A stretch of DNA of 55,758 nt, taken from positions 1 to 55,758 of the forward strand of contig JABBOE010000008.1 of NCBI GenBank assembly GCA_019351955.1, given 5' to 3'. The translations under genes and the position numbers were made by a program. Position 1 is the stretch's first letter; each line of letters begins with the position of its first letter. Under the pieces are notes generated by a model that saw nothing but the letters and a program-made list of their open reading frames with translations, did no database searches and had not been told where the DNA came from. Positions 1-11,126 of the stretch are shown piece by piece. This DNA comes from Pseudomonadota bacterium (lineage in GTDB: Bacteria; Pseudomonadota; Gammaproteobacteria; Burkholderiales; Burkholderiaceae_C).

Positions 1-55
1 TGCGCCGCTCATGAAGTTGCTCCAGTGTTTGCTTTCTTGCGTTTTCTTTTTCCAT
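1..55 (-). CDS. Partial transposase, N-terminal 18 codons (IS630-like suspected)
   Basis: An open frame starts with ATG at 55 on the minus strand and runs off the window. It reads MEKENARKQTLEQLHERR. This charged, glutamine-rich start resembles from memory the N-terminus of IS630-type transposases, just before their helix-turn-helix, but 18 residues are too few to be certain. The AT-rich 47 bases in front of it (56-102) contrast with the GC-rich neighbours and would fit an IS terminal inverted repeat plus leader. The identification is an inference; the open frame and the composition change are direct observations. Confidence 0.45.
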   Translation of the reverse strand, partial: MEKENARKQTLEQLHERR

Positions 56-102
56 GGTCAATAGATCAAGAAGCTTGCAGAAAGTTCATATTTTATGGGG
101 CC
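56..102. mobile_element. Probable end of an insertion sequence
   Basis: This AT-rich stretch lies between the transposase-like start codon and the stop of the DUF2007 gene, and it includes the run ATATTTTATGGGGCC when read on the plus strand. Its position fits the end of an IS element whose outer border is near 102-110, next to TA-containing sequence. The matching far end is outside the window, so neither the inverted repeat nor a target duplication can be confirmed. Confidence 0.35.
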
Positions 103-423
103 TTATCTATAGGAGTCCGCGGGGCGTTGTGATCCGCAATTCCAGCATTGGCTGAATGAGCCAGTGTGGCGTTCGCCACACCCAGTGCAGATCCATGGTG
201 GACTGGCGCAGGGGCGCTCGAGCGCGTCCAAGAAGGCCAGTGCGGCCAAAGCCTGTCGGGCATCCATCACCCATACGGTGGGCAACGCTTGGTCAGGCGG
301 TATCTCGCCGGCGATGCTGGAGAGATACCGGGAAAACACCTGGGCTGGATACCCGGCTGCGTTGAGCGCGTCGGCCCACATGGTGGCGACGACAAGATTC
401 GGCGCCGCGCGCAGGCGTTTCAT
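103..423 (-). CDS. DUF2007-type protein with C-terminal zinc ribbon
   Basis: This 106-residue protein begins with a DUF2007-like fold, the putative signal-transducing family in which one half resembles a PII/ACT-like sandwich. It ends in a zinc ribbon with two CxxC pairs, CTGC and CWNC, at about residues 79-96. The start ATG (423) overlaps the rsgA stop codon in an ATGA, so it is translationally coupled to rsgA and is the last gene of the M48-phhB-rsgA unit. No reaction is known for the family. The last residues and the TAA stop lie at the suspected IS border, so the native C-terminus may have been altered by insertion. Confidence 0.7.
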   Translation of the reverse strand: MKRLRAAPNLVVATMWADALNAAGYPAQVFSRYLSSIAGEIPPDQALPTVWVMDARQALAALAFLDALERPCASPPWICTGCGERHTGSFSQCWNCGSQRPADSYR

Positions 424-1400
424 GGCGCCGCCTTCGTGCTGGAAGTGCCGAGCAACTCATCCAGGACACGCAGATACAGAGCGTAGCGCGACGCATCGAG
501 ATTGCCAGCCTCTACGGCAGCACGCACGGCACACCCCGGCTCCTGTCTGTGCGTGCAGTTATTGAAACGGCAGGTGCCGTTCAGTTTTGCGATCTCCGGC
601 AAGGCGTGCTGCAACTGCGTCACCGAGAGGTGGTTCAAGCCGAATGCCTGGAAACCGGGAGAGTCAAGCAGGGCGCTTCCGGGGCCGAGCCCAGGTACTT
701 TGTATAGGCGTGTGGCCGTGGTGGTGTGGCGCCCCGCGTTGAGGGCAGCCGAGATCGCCTGAGTATGCACCTGCACACCCGGTGCAAGCGCGTTGACCAA
801 GGTTGATTTGCCCACTCCTGAGGCTCCAATGAGCATCGTCGTACGTCCGTCGAGCCACGTTGAAAGGATGGCCGTTGCCTGTGCGGGGTCTTGGCGGGCA
901 GTAAGCTCGATAACTGCGTAGCCGGCACTCTGCAGGGGCTGCAGCTTCGCGCGCAGCGCAGGTGTGGAGGGAAGGTCACACTTGTTGAGGATGACGGCTG
1001 CGGGAATGCCCTCGGCCTGCGCCGCAATCAATGCACGGCCCACAAGCTCAAGATTTGGTGCGGGCTCCGAGGCGGTGACGACGAGAAGCAGATCCAAGTT
1101 CACAGCGAAGATTTTGCTGCGCCATGCATCTTGGCGCCACAGCACATTGGAGCGTGGGAGGATCGACGCTATGACTGCGGGCGTCCCCGATTGCAGCAAG
1201 ACATGGTCGCCACAGACGGCGACGCTGCGCTTGCCACGCGCCACGCACGGCAGCGGCTCGCCGACACCTGTATCGGCCAAATAGCTGCGGCCGAAGGTCG
1301 CAACGATTCGTGCCGGTCGAAGGGGCAGGCCCGGTGGGGGCGCGATCGGATTCAGATGAATGGCCTTTGCGCGTAGAGCGCCTCGACTTTCGCAGCGCAA
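420..1400 (-). CDS. rsgA: Ribosome small subunit-dependent GTPase A
   Basis: RsgA is a circularly permuted GTPase that checks late 30S maturation near the decoding site. An OB-fold region is followed by G4 (NKCD), then G1 (GASGVGKST), then DSPG as G3, and a C-terminal zinc knuckle of the form CxxxxCxH...C (CRFNNCTH, then PGC). No ATG precedes the GTPase domain in a sensible place; the only in-frame ATG upstream is at 1664, deep inside phhB. I chose TTG at 1400, which gives 326 residues, the usual length. ATT at 1361, or CTG at 1355 (overlapping the phhB stop, with AAAGG eight bases ahead), are alternatives. The gene is coupled to phhB upstream and the DUF2007 gene downstream. Confidence 0.9.
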   Translation of the reverse strand: MRCESRGALRAKAIHLNPIAPPPGLPLRPARIVATFGRSYLADTGVGEPLPCVARGKRSVAVCGDHVLLQSGTPAVIASILPRSNVLWRQDAWRSKIFAVNLDLLLVVTASEPAPNLELVGRALIAAQAEGIPAAVILNKCDLPSTPALRAKLQPLQSAGYAVIELTARQDPAQATAILSTWLDGRTTMLIGASGVGKSTLVNALAPGVQVHTQAISAALNAGRHTTTATRLYKVPGLGPGSALLDSPGFQAFGLNHLSVTQLQHALPEIAKLNGTCRFNNCTHRQEPGCAVRAAVEAGNLDASRYALYLRVLDELLGTSSTKAAP

Positions 1401-1696
1401 ATAAAATCGTTGTAAGAAATGCCTCCCACCGAGTGCGTGTTGAAGGTCACCACGCAGCGGTTGTGGTGCACTCCAAGGTCCGGGTGATGGTCTTCGCGAT
1501 ACACCATCCACGCCAGCGCGTTGACAAAGGCGATGGTGTCGAAATAGCCGCGAAAGCCATACGCGCGTTGGATGCGACCATCCTTGTACTGCCACTCGGG
1601 CAGCACCGCGAGCTGATCGCGTATATCGGACGCAGTCAGGGATCGGCCGACCTGCGGTTGGCAATGGGCCTGTAGAAGTTGCTCAAAAGACATCAT
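1352..1696 (-). CDS. phhB: Pterin-4-alpha-carbinolamine dehydratase
   Basis: This 114-residue protein dehydrates 4a-hydroxytetrahydropterin, the step that regenerates the pterin cofactor after aromatic amino acid hydroxylation; some homologues act in molybdopterin or folate contexts. The diagnostic EDHHPD segment is at about residues 68-73, followed by a second HH and a VTFNTHS segment, which match the active-site histidines of the family. Length is normal. The start is ATG 1696 or the adjacent ATG 1693; neither has a strong ribosome site. No phenylalanine hydroxylase gene is in the window, so the physiological substrate is not shown by context. It overlaps the start of rsgA. Confidence 0.92.
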   Translation of the reverse strand: MMSFEQLLQAHCQPQVGRSLTASDIRDQLAVLPEWQYKDGRIQRAYGFRGYFDTIAFVNALAWMVYREDHHPDLGVHHNRCVVTFNTHSVGGISYNDFICAAKVEALYAQRPFI

Positions 1697-1745
1697 CGCA
1701 GGTTGTTCAAAGTCGAGTGGTCACGAGTGGATACAGGCAATTCGG

Positions 1746-3068
1746 CTAGGGCTGTGTTCCGGCAGCCTGGGCATGTTGCTGTTCGGTGGGGCCTGCCAGC
1801 GCGGTCAGCGCTCCCATACGAGCCAAGCGCTGCAAGGCCGGAGGGTGGCTATAGTAAAAGCGAACATACAGAGGGTCAGGCGTGAGCGTGGAGGCGTTGT
1901 CCCGATACATGCGTACGAGGGCAGCCCCGAGCTGACGAGCGTCGCTGTGTTCGGACGCATAAGCGTCAGCTTCGAACTCGTGCTTACGCGACCAACTCGC
2001 TGACAGTGGGCTGAAGAACACGCCGAAAACAGGCACGGCCAGCATGAATAGGATCAGTGCCGCCGCTGTATTGCCGCCGAGCATGTTCGGCATATAGCCA
2101 AGACCGGTGTAGAACCATACCTGCTTGGAAAGCCAGCCAATCAGCGCAAAACCCGCCAAACTGAGCACCAGGGTGACGATGAGGCGCTGCTGGATATGGT
2201 GGCGCTTGTAATGGCCCACTTCGTGCGCAAGCACGGCTTCGATCTGGGCCGCGTTGAGCTGTTTGAGCAGGGTGTCAAACAAGACCACACGTCGCGCAGC
2301 CCCCAGGCCGGTGAAATAGGCATTGGCATGGGCGCTGCGGCGCGAACCGTCCATCACGTAAAGCCCCTTCAGTGCAAAGCTGCAACGCTGCATCAGGGCC
2401 TGCGCGCGGCTTTTGACCTCGCCGTCGGCCAATGGGTCGAAGCGGTTGAAGAGCGGGGCAATGAACATTGGGAATGCGACCATCATTGCCAGGCTGAAGA
2501 CGGCGAAGGCTGCCCAGGACCAAAGCCACCATAGCGCAGTGGCTTGCATGAGCCAAAGTACGAGCAGGCCAAGTGGCAGCAGGAGCAAGGCCGACACGAT
2601 TAGGTTTTTCAGCATATCGGCGATGAACAATGCAGGCGTGTTGCGATTGAACCCGAAGTGTGCCTCCAGCCGGAACGTCTGCCACAGGGTCCACGGCAGC
2701 TCGATCACGGCGCCGACGAGCGCAAACTCCACCAGCAACAGCAGTTGCGCAAGCAGGCCTGCTCCGAAGTGCGCGGCGGACCAGTCAGCCAGGGCTTGAA
2801 GCAGGCCCAGAAAGGTCCAGCCCAGGAGTACTGCTGCCGAAAAAAGCGTATGCCACATTCCAAAGCGCGTTCGCGCCACCGCGTAATCCGCGGCCTTTTC
2901 ATGCGCTGGCAGCTTGATGACCGCAGCAAATGCGGCGGGGACTTTGGCGCGGTGCGCCCGGACATGGCGGATCTGTCGCGTCGCCAGCCAAAGCTTGAGG
3001 CCGGTGCCGGCCACGAGAGCGGCGGCAAACAGGGCCGACCATAGTAAGGTGATGTTTTGAGGGCTCAT
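1746..3068 (-). CDS. M48 family membrane metalloprotease (Ste24-like)
   Basis: This 440-residue protein is an integral-membrane zinc protease of the Ste24/CAAX protease 1 type. Several hydrophobic segments lie in residues 5-30, 70-125 and 155-205. The zinc motif HEVGH is at 282-286, two more hydrophobic segments follow (about 297-350), and the third zinc ligand is E364 in EFEAD. Bacteria have no prenylated CAAX proteins, so its role is probably membrane protein quality control, which is inferred. It heads the minus-strand run leading to phhB, rsgA and the DUF2007 gene, and is divergent from orn across about 160 bp. Confidence 0.88.
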   Translation of the reverse strand: MSPQNITLLWSALFAAALVAGTGLKLWLATRQIRHVRAHRAKVPAAFAAVIKLPAHEKAADYAVARTRFGMWHTLFSAAVLLGWTFLGLLQALADWSAAHFGAGLLAQLLLLVEFALVGAVIELPWTLWQTFRLEAHFGFNRNTPALFIADMLKNLIVSALLLLPLGLLVLWLMQATALWWLWSWAAFAVFSLAMMVAFPMFIAPLFNRFDPLADGEVKSRAQALMQRCSFALKGLYVMDGSRRSAHANAYFTGLGAARRVVLFDTLLKQLNAAQIEAVLAHEVGHYKRHHIQQRLIVTLVLSLAGFALIGWLSKQVWFYTGLGYMPNMLGGNTAAALILFMLAVPVFGVFFSPLSASWSRKHEFEADAYASEHSDARQLGAALVRMYRDNASTLTPDPLYVRFYYSHPPALQRLARMGALTALAGPTEQQHAQAAGTQP

Positions 3069-3231
3069 GCGAGAATCGTGCTCCAGCGCAAGGCGCCTGA
3101 CCCTAGGTGGGCAATCCTCAGCCTTGCAGCGGCCGCATTATTCCACCCGGGCTGCACTCGTGCAGGCTACGCGTACCGTAGACCCTGTCGACGTCATCCG
3201 GACCCCATCTCCATTTTCGAGAAATTTGCGC

Positions 3232-3831
3232 ATGAGCCTGCCGATTGAATCCGCGAAAATCACCCCGCATGAGTCAAACCTTTTATGGGTGGACATGGAA
3301 ATGACCGGGCTGAACCCTGAGTCCGACCGCATCATCGAGGTGGCCATTGTCGTCACCGATCCCCAAGTGCGCACGCGGGTGGAAGGTCCAGTGCTGGTGG
3401 TGCACCAAACGTCAGCAGTGATGGACGCGATGGATTCGTGGAACAAGGGGACCCATGGGCGCTCGGGCCTGATCCAGAAAGTGGCCGAGAGCACTCTGAA
3501 CGAGGAGGGCGCCGAGCAACAGTTGCTGGATTTTGTCGCCCGTTATGTTCCTGCCGGCAAGAGTCCCATGTGCGGCAACAGCATCTGCCAAGACCGGCGT
3601 TTCATGGCGCGCTGGATGCCGCGGCTGGAAGCGTATTTTCACTATCGCAACCTCGACGTGAGTACGCTCAAGGAGCTCGCGCGGCGTTGGCGCCCGGAGG
3701 TGTGTGCGTCGTTCAAGAAACGGCAGGAGCACACGGCGCTCGCCGATATTCACGAATCCATCGACGAGTTGCTCCACTACCGAGAGCATTTCATCCAGGC
3801 GCCATTGTCCTTTGAGCCGGAAGTGCCCTGA
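3232..3831 (+). CDS. orn: Oligoribonuclease
   Basis: Orn is a 3'-5' exoribonuclease that finishes RNA decay by degrading 2-5 nt oligoribonucleotides, including the linear dinucleotide from cyclic-di-GMP breakdown. The DEDDh residues are visible: D and E in [11 protein letters not shown] in CQDRRFM, and H and D in [10 protein letters not shown]. The open frame extends 55 codons upstream of ATG 3232, but homology begins at MSLPIES and the product from there is 199 residues, close to family length, so the later start was chosen. It is divergent from the M48 protease gene, a pairing typical of Burkholderiales. Confidence 0.95.
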   Translation: MSLPIESAKITPHESNLLWVDMEMTGLNPESDRIIEVAIVVTDPQVRTRVEGPVLVVHQTSAVMDAMDSWNKGTHGRSGLIQKVAESTLNEEGAEQQLLDFVARYVPAGKSPMCGNSICQDRRFMARWMPRLEAYFHYRNLDVSTLKELARRWRPEVCASFKKRQEHTALADIHESIDELLHYREHFIQAPLSFEPEVP

Positions 3832-3867
3832 ACGCGCCTCTTACTCTTATATTGAAATTGCGGCGAT

Positions 3868-5574
3868 TCACCGGCGCAGTTCCGGAAAGTCCTCCTCCCA
3901 GAATTCCATTGGTCGGCGGGTGCTCCCGATCCGCGGCGCCTGTTCCAGTGCACGCAGTTGGACGCGACGGATCTTGCCTGAGATCGTCTTCGGCAGTTCG
4001 TAAAATTCGATGCGCCGCACGCGTTTATAAGCAGCGAGGTGTTCGCGCGCGTAGCGAAGCACATCCAGGGCCAGTTCGGCACTCGGGGAATAGCCCGCGC
4101 GGCAGGCGATGAATGCCTTGGGCACAGCAAGGCGCGTAGGATCGGGGCTCGGTACGATGGCAGCCTCTGCTACTGCGGCGTGCGCCACCAGCACGCTTTC
4201 GAGCTCGAAGGGACTGATGCGGTAGTCGGAGGCTTTGAAAACGTCATCAGTGCGCCCGACAAAGGTGAAGGTGCCGTCGGAATTGCGCTGGGCCACATCA
4301 CCAGTGTGGTAGAAGCCAGCGTGCATGACCTGGGCAGTCTTCTCGGCATCGCCCGCGTAGCCGGCCATTAAGCCTACCGGGCGCGGTTCGAGGGCAACAC
4401 AGACTTCGCCTTCCTCCGCAGGGTTTCCATCCACATCGAGCAGTTCGATCTGCCAACCCGGCAATGGCCGGCCCATTGCACCGGGGGTCACTTGCTGTCC
4501 AGGGGCATTGCCGATCATGCAGCATGTTTCGGTCTGGCCATAGCCGTCGCGAATGGTGATGCCCCAGGCCGCTTGCACGCGGGCGATGATTTCCGGGTTC
4601 AATGGTTCACCTGCGCCGACAAGCTCCCGAAATCGTACCGGAAAGCTCTTGAGGTCTTGCTGGACAAACAGCCGCCAAACGGTGGGCGGCGCACACAGCG
4701 TTGTCACGCCATAGCGGGCAGCCGCGGCGAGCGCTGCCTGCGCGTCGAAGCGCCCTTGATTGAAGGCGAACACGCAGGCACCAGCGTTCCAGGGTGCAAA
4801 AAAGCAGCTCCAAGCATGCTTTGCCCATCCGGGGGAGCTGATATTCCAGTGGACGTCGCCAGGTTGCAAGCCGATCCAGTACATCGTGGACAGGTGACCG
4901 ATGGGATAGCTGATGTGGGTGTGCTGCACCAGTTTCGGGCGCGAGGTCGTGCCCGACGTAAAGTAAAGCAACAACGGATCAGACGCTGCCGTCGGACCGT
5001 CAGGCGTGAAATTGGTGCTCGCCGCGTCAGCGCCTGCGAGGTCGACCCAGCCAGTGCGCGGTGCCGTTGCAAAGCGCCCTCGCACTCGGCCCATCGCGGT
5101 CAGGGGAAGGGCGTCGAACTTCGCTGCATCTTGCGCGGTTGTGACGATTTGCGCGATGTCGGCACGCTCAATGCGGTCAACAAGATCCTCTGCGGTGAGC
5201 AACGTGGTGGCCGGAATCATCACCGCCCCGATTTTGATGACGGCAAGCATGACCTCCCAAAGGGCCAGGCAATTGGGGAGCATGAGCATGACGCGGTCCC
5301 CGCGTTTCACCCCATGTTGCCGCAAGAAGGTCGCCATGCGCTGGCTGCGAAGGTGCATGTCCGCAAAACTCAGGCGCGTTTCGCTGCCATCCTCCTCCAC
5401 GATCCAGAGCGCTGTGGCAGGGTTGTCGCGCGCCATGGGGTCAAAATAGTCAAACGCCCAATTAAAGTGCTCTGGCTTCGGCCATTCGAACCGCCTTTGT
5501 GCGGTGGGATGGTCGGCACGCAGCGCAAACAAGGTGTCGCGCGCTTCCAGAAAGGCTCCTGCGGCCATGTTCAT
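3868..5574 (-). CDS. AMP-binding acyl-CoA synthetase
   Basis: This 568-residue ANL-superfamily enzyme activates a carboxylic acid to an acyl adenylate and then to the CoA thioester. Motifs occur in order: YFTSGTTSRPK (phosphate loop), DGYGQTE, YHTGDVAQRN, a GRTDDVFK hinge, and the C-terminal PKTISGKIRR with the catalytic lysine. The overall pattern resembles medium-chain acyl-CoA synthetases (MACS type) rather than acetyl-CoA synthetase, but the acyl chain cannot be read from sequence. The start was placed at ATG 5574 because GAGGAGATTGAC precedes it; a longer frame to 5670 lacks support. It is convergent with orn and stands alone. Confidence 0.88.
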   Translation of the reverse strand: MNMAAGAFLEARDTLFALRADHPTAQRRFEWPKPEHFNWAFDYFDPMARDNPATALWIVEEDGSETRLSFADMHLRSQRMATFLRQHGVKRGDRVMLMLPNCLALWEVMLAVIKIGAVMIPATTLLTAEDLVDRIERADIAQIVTTAQDAAKFDALPLTAMGRVRGRFATAPRTGWVDLAGADAASTNFTPDGPTAASDPLLLYFTSGTTSRPKLVQHTHISYPIGHLSTMYWIGLQPGDVHWNISSPGWAKHAWSCFFAPWNAGACVFAFNQGRFDAQAALAAAARYGVTTLCAPPTVWRLFVQQDLKSFPVRFRELVGAGEPLNPEIIARVQAAWGITIRDGYGQTETCCMIGNAPGQQVTPGAMGRPLPGWQIELLDVDGNPAEEGEVCVALEPRPVGLMAGYAGDAEKTAQVMHAGFYHTGDVAQRNSDGTFTFVGRTDDVFKASDYRISPFELESVLVAHAAVAEAAIVPSPDPTRLAVPKAFIACRAGYSPSAELALDVLRYAREHLAAYKRVRRIEFYELPKTISGKIRRVQLRALEQAPRIGSTRRPMEFWEEDFPELRR

Positions 5575-6090
5575 GTCAATCTCCTCGTCTTTGTAATTCA
5601 CCCTCAAGCCTGCAGCGTAAGCCTGACATGAAGCTGAAGCTTTGCCGGTGCATGCTTCGCTAACCGGCAATCAGGGTCCTGGCCGAACAATGGATCGGCG
5701 GGATCCATGCGCGTCACGCAGAGACCCTCCTTCGATGTTGCGCTGCCCAAGGAAGCTGCAAATCAGCCAGATGGACTCGGCCTTTGCCGTCGATCGCCAG
5801 GCGCCGTGTTGAGGACTCCACCTGCAGGACTCCAGCACACGGAAGATTGCTCAGCTTGTCCGCAGCTTTGCAAGAGGCCTGCTTGGGATCGGTGGCAACC
5901 GTCTTGCTCATGCATGCGCGCTGGATTGCGTGCCGCGCGGCTCTGCGAAGCAAACCGAAGAAGATCATGGGTCGCGGAGGCTTCGTGCCGAAAGCGCGTC
6001 GGCGTCCGACAAATGGCCGACGTGCTCCGGCGCAGCGACGCGACGCGTTTTGCGATCTCCCCTAGCGGTGGCGTGCCGAGTCAGCGAGAC
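5575..6090. other. 516-bp gap between acyl-CoA synthetase and trxB
   Basis: No recognisable gene is present. The minus strand has a 65-codon open frame from ATG 5911 to 5714 (start MSKTVATDPK), with no clear ribosome site and no family I recognise. A weak hairpin GAGTC/GACTC lies just downstream of the trxB stop (about 6075-6090) and lacks a U-run. The promoter for the synthetase gene must be here, but I see no convincing -35/-10 pair. Confidence 0.4.
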
Positions 6091-7994
<1,904 letters not shown>

Positions 7995-8000
7995 TACAGC

Positions 8001-10331
8001 TTGACCAATATCTTGCGCTGGTTCGCTTTCACTCGGGCAGCAGACGCCCCAAACATTGCACAAGGCGTGCGTAAAAGCCGGTTGCTGTCCGAAATCCGGC
8101 TGGCCGCCGGCGCTATTGGCTGGCTTTTGCTGGTGTTAGCCATGCTTAGCTACCACCGCAACGACCCGTCCTGGTCCACATCAGGAAACGCAGTCCGTGG
8201 CACCGCTAATCTGGTGGGCGCCGCTGGCGCCTGGACGGCAGATATCCTTTACTTTCTTTTGGGCTTTTCGGCGCTCTGGCTGCTGCCCATGGGCCTTTAT
8301 GCCTTACTGCGTGGTTGGCGCCGTTCACATGCCTCGTCCGACACCTGGCACCATCATGTTTTGGCCAAGGTCGGTGCGGTTGTCGGTCTGTGCCTTCTGC
8401 CTCTTTCCAGCGCGGCGCTGGAGGCCACGCGGTTGTATGGGTTGAAGAGCCATCTGCCGGGCGATGCTGGCGGCGTCATCGGTACTTGGCTGGGCGACCT
8501 GGCGCAGCGGTTGCTGGGGTTTACCGGCAGCGCGATCGTGCTGTTGGCGGTGTTCTTGTTGTCCATGTCGTGGTTTGCGCAAATGAGCTGGGCCGATGCC
8601 GCCGAGCGTGTGGGGATGGGCGCGGAATGGATCTGGCAACGTCTGCGGGAGCGCCGTGCACAGGCGCAGGATCGCCAGGCGGGTGTCCAGGCAATGCAGG
8701 AACGTGAGGCTGATGTGGTGAGTGAACAGGCGCGCGAAGCCGAGGAGGTGTTCGCACCTGTGTTCATCGAGCCGCCGGTGGCGCAGGTGCCGCAGTCACC
8801 ACGGGTTGAGCGCGAAAAGCAAAAGCCTTTGTTTCACGACATTCCAAGTTCAGGTCTGCCCACCTTGGATCTACTGGACCATGGCACCGCGCCGAAGGAT
8901 GCGATCGGCGCTGAGACGCTCGAGTTCACATCGCGGTTGATCGAAAAGAAGCTCAAGGACTTCGGCGTGGCCGTGCGCGTGGTGGCAGCATCGCCGGGCC
9001 CGGTGATCACTCGTTATGAAGTAGAGCCCGAGGCAGGCGTGAAGGGCTCGCAGGTTGTTGGCCTGTCGCGCGACTTGGCGCGGGCGCTGTCGTTGGTGAG
9101 TATTCGCGTGGTGGAAACCATCCCCGGCAAGAACACGATGGCCCTTGAGCTTCCGAACGCCAAGCGCCAGACCATTCGTTTGGCGGAAATCCTCGGCTCG
9201 CAGGTCTATAACGACGCGTCGTCCATGCTAAGCATGGGGCTGGGCAAGGACATCGTCGGTAACCCGGTTGTGGCCGATCTGGCCAAAATGCCGCATCTAC
9301 TCGTGGCCGGCACTACGGGCTCGGGCAAATCGGTGGGTATCAACGCGATGATTCTGAGCCTGCTGTACAAGGCGGAGGCCAAGCAAGTGCGCATGATCAT
9401 GATCGATCCCAAAATGCTGGAACTCAGCGTCTACGAGGGGATCCCGCATTTGCTTGCGCCGGTGGTCACTGACATGAAACAGGCAGCGCATGCATTATCG
9501 TGGTGCGTGGGTGAGATGGAACGGCGTTACAAGGTGATGAGCAAGCTTGGTGTGCGCAACCTGGCAAGCTATAACGCACGCATCCATGAAGCGACACAGC
9601 GGGGCGAACATGTACCCAACCCGCTGTCACTCACGCCGGAGAGTCCCGAGCCGTTGCAGCACATGCCCTTCGTGGTCGTCATCATCGACGAATTGGCTGA
9701 CCTCATGATGGTGGTCGGCAAGAAGATCGAGGAGCTCATTGCCCGTTTGGCGCAGAAGGCCCGCGCCGCAGGCATCCATCTGATCCTGGCCACTCAGCGC
9801 CCGAGCGTGGATGTCATCACAGGTCTGATCAAGGCGAATATCCCCACGCGCATGGCTTTCCAGGTCTCAAGCAAAGTGGATTCCCGCACAATTCTTGACC
9901 AGATGGGTGCCGAGAGCCTTCTCGGCATGGGTGACATGCTTTACCTTCCGCCCGGTTCCGGCGTGCCGCAGCGCGTGCATGGAGCCTTCGTGAGCGATGC
10001 CGAGGTACACCGCGTCGTCGAGCAGCTCAAAGCCCAAGGTGAACCCGATTACGTGCCTGGCTTGCTGGAGCCTGAATCGAGCGATGAAGGCGATGTCGGC
10101 AGTTTTGACGGTGGAGGCGGCGACGCCGAGGGCGATCCGCTGTATGACCAGGCAGTGCAGATTGTGCTGCAAAACCGCAAGGCTTCCATCTCGCTTGTGC
10201 AGCGCCATCTGCGCATCGGCTACAACCGCTCGGCGCGGCTGTTGGATCAGATGGAAAAAGCGGGGTTGGTCTCCACTTTGTCGGCCAGCGGCAATCGGGA
10301 CATTTTGGTTCCGGTCCGTGCCGAATCCTGA
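8001..10331 (+). CDS. ftsK: DNA translocase FtsK
   Basis: FtsK is a septal, membrane-anchored hexameric motor that pumps chromosome termini and activates XerCD recombination at dif. The 776-residue protein has about four transmembrane segments in residues 30-200, a charged linker, the RecA-like motor with Walker A GTTGSGKS and Walker [11 protein letters not shown], and a C-terminal gamma winged-helix domain (from about [10 protein letters not shown]) that reads KOPS sequences. The linker is short compared with E. coli FtsK, as is usual in this order. The start used is TTG 8001, six bases after the regulator stop; no good ribosome site is visible, so the exact start is uncertain. Confidence 0.94.
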   Translation: MTNILRWFAFTRAADAPNIAQGVRKSRLLSEIRLAAGAIGWLLLVLAMLSYHRNDPSWSTSGNAVRGTANLVGAAGAWTADILYFLLGFSALWLLPMGLYALLRGWRRSHASSDTWHHHVLAKVGAVVGLCLLPLSSAALEATRLYGLKSHLPGDAGGVIGTWLGDLAQRLLGFTGSAIVLLAVFLLSMSWFAQMSWADAAERVGMGAEWIWQRLRERRAQAQDRQAGVQAMQEREADVVSEQAREAEEVFAPVFIEPPVAQVPQSPRVEREKQKPLFHDIPSSGLPTLDLLDHGTAPKDAIGAETLEFTSRLIEKKLKDFGVAVRVVAASPGPVITRYEVEPEAGVKGSQVVGLSRDLARALSLVSIRVVETIPGKNTMALELPNAKRQTIRLAEILGSQVYNDASSMLSMGLGKDIVGNPVVADLAKMPHLLVAGTTGSGKSVGINAMILSLLYKAEAKQVRMIMIDPKMLELSVYEGIPHLLAPVVTDMKQAAHALSWCVGEMERRYKVMSKLGVRNLASYNARIHEATQRGEHVPNPLSLTPESPEPLQHMPFVVVIIDELADLMMVVGKKIEELIARLAQKARAAGIHLILATQRPSVDVITGLIKANIPTRMAFQVSSKVDSRTILDQMGAESLLGMGDMLYLPPGSGVPQRVHGAFVSDAEVHRVVEQLKAQGEPDYVPGLLEPESSDEGDVGSFDGGGGDAEGDPLYDQAVQIVLQNRKASISLVQRHLRIGYNRSARLLDQMEKAGLVSTLSASGNRDILVPVRAES

Positions 10332-10352
10332 AGCATTTTCGGAGTGGTATCA

Positions 10353-11075
10353 ATGAATGTGCGATTTAAATCTTTTGTGTTTCGACCGGTAACTGCGATT
10401 GGCCCCCTGCTGGTGTCAGCCCTCGCAATGGCGTTGGCACCTCAACTGCATGCGCAGGGCGCACCCTCTGCCACAGGCCAGCGGGCCCCGTCTGTTGTCC
10501 CGCATGCACAGGGTGTGACGTTGCTGAACCAATGGGTTCGGGAGACCCACAGCGCGCAATGCGATTTCACACAGACCGTGGTCGATGAAAAGAAAATGGC
10601 GGGCGCAGCGTCAAGCGGCAGTTTTGCGTTTGAGCGTCCGGGCAAATTTCGTTGGATTTACACCAAGCCCTATCGGCAGGACATCGTCAGCGATGGCCAG
10701 ACCATCTGGACGTACGACCACGATCTCGACCAAGTAACGGTCAGCCAGCAGTCGCAAGCGCTGTCTGGCACTCCGGCCTTACTGCTAGCTGGCGGTGACG
10801 TTGGGAGGCTCTTCACGTTGGCCCCATTGCCATCGGTCGGTGGGTTGCAGTGGGTCCAGGCCGTGCCGCGCGGCACAGACAATTCGTTTGACTGGGTGCG
10901 GATCGGTCTCAAATCAACGCCGCAAGGTCCAGAGTTGGTCCAGATGCAGTTGCGCGACGCCTTTCGGCGCACGTCGACCATTGTGTTCTCCAACATCCGG
11001 CGCAATCAAGAGTTCGCTGCCGGGAGTTTTCACTTCAAGGCTCCGCAGGGCGCATCCGTGATCCAGCAGCCTTGA
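10353..11075 (+). CDS. lolA: Outer membrane lipoprotein carrier protein
   Basis: LolA ferries lipoproteins across the periplasm from the LolCDE complex to LolB. The 240-residue product has a signal peptide ending near ALAPQLHA-Q (about residue 34) and the family features FTQTV, GSFAFERPGKFRW and a hydrophobic-cavity beta fold ending SFHFKAPQGA. Start ATG 10353 has GGAG nine bases upstream; an in-frame GTG at 10344 is less likely. The order ftsK-lolA-rarA is conserved in many proteobacteria and here runs with almost no spacing, so it looks like one operon. Confidence 0.93.
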   Translation: MNVRFKSFVFRPVTAIGPLLVSALAMALAPQLHAQGAPSATGQRAPSVVPHAQGVTLLNQWVRETHSAQCDFTQTVVDEKKMAGAASSGSFAFERPGKFRWIYTKPYRQDIVSDGQTIWTYDHDLDQVTVSQQSQALSGTPALLLAGGDVGRLFTLAPLPSVGGLQWVQAVPRGTDNSFDWVRIGLKSTPQGPELVQMQLRDAFRRTSTIVFSNIRRNQEFAAGSFHFKAPQGASVIQQP

Positions 11076-11126
11076 GTGCCTTGCGCGGATTTCGCTGCAA
11101 ACCCTCGAACGCAGGCACCTTATCGC

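Noticed and set aside
4492-5631. Plus-strand 379-codon open frame
   Set aside because: It is antisense to the acyl-CoA synthetase gene, which shows all ANL motifs on the minus strand.
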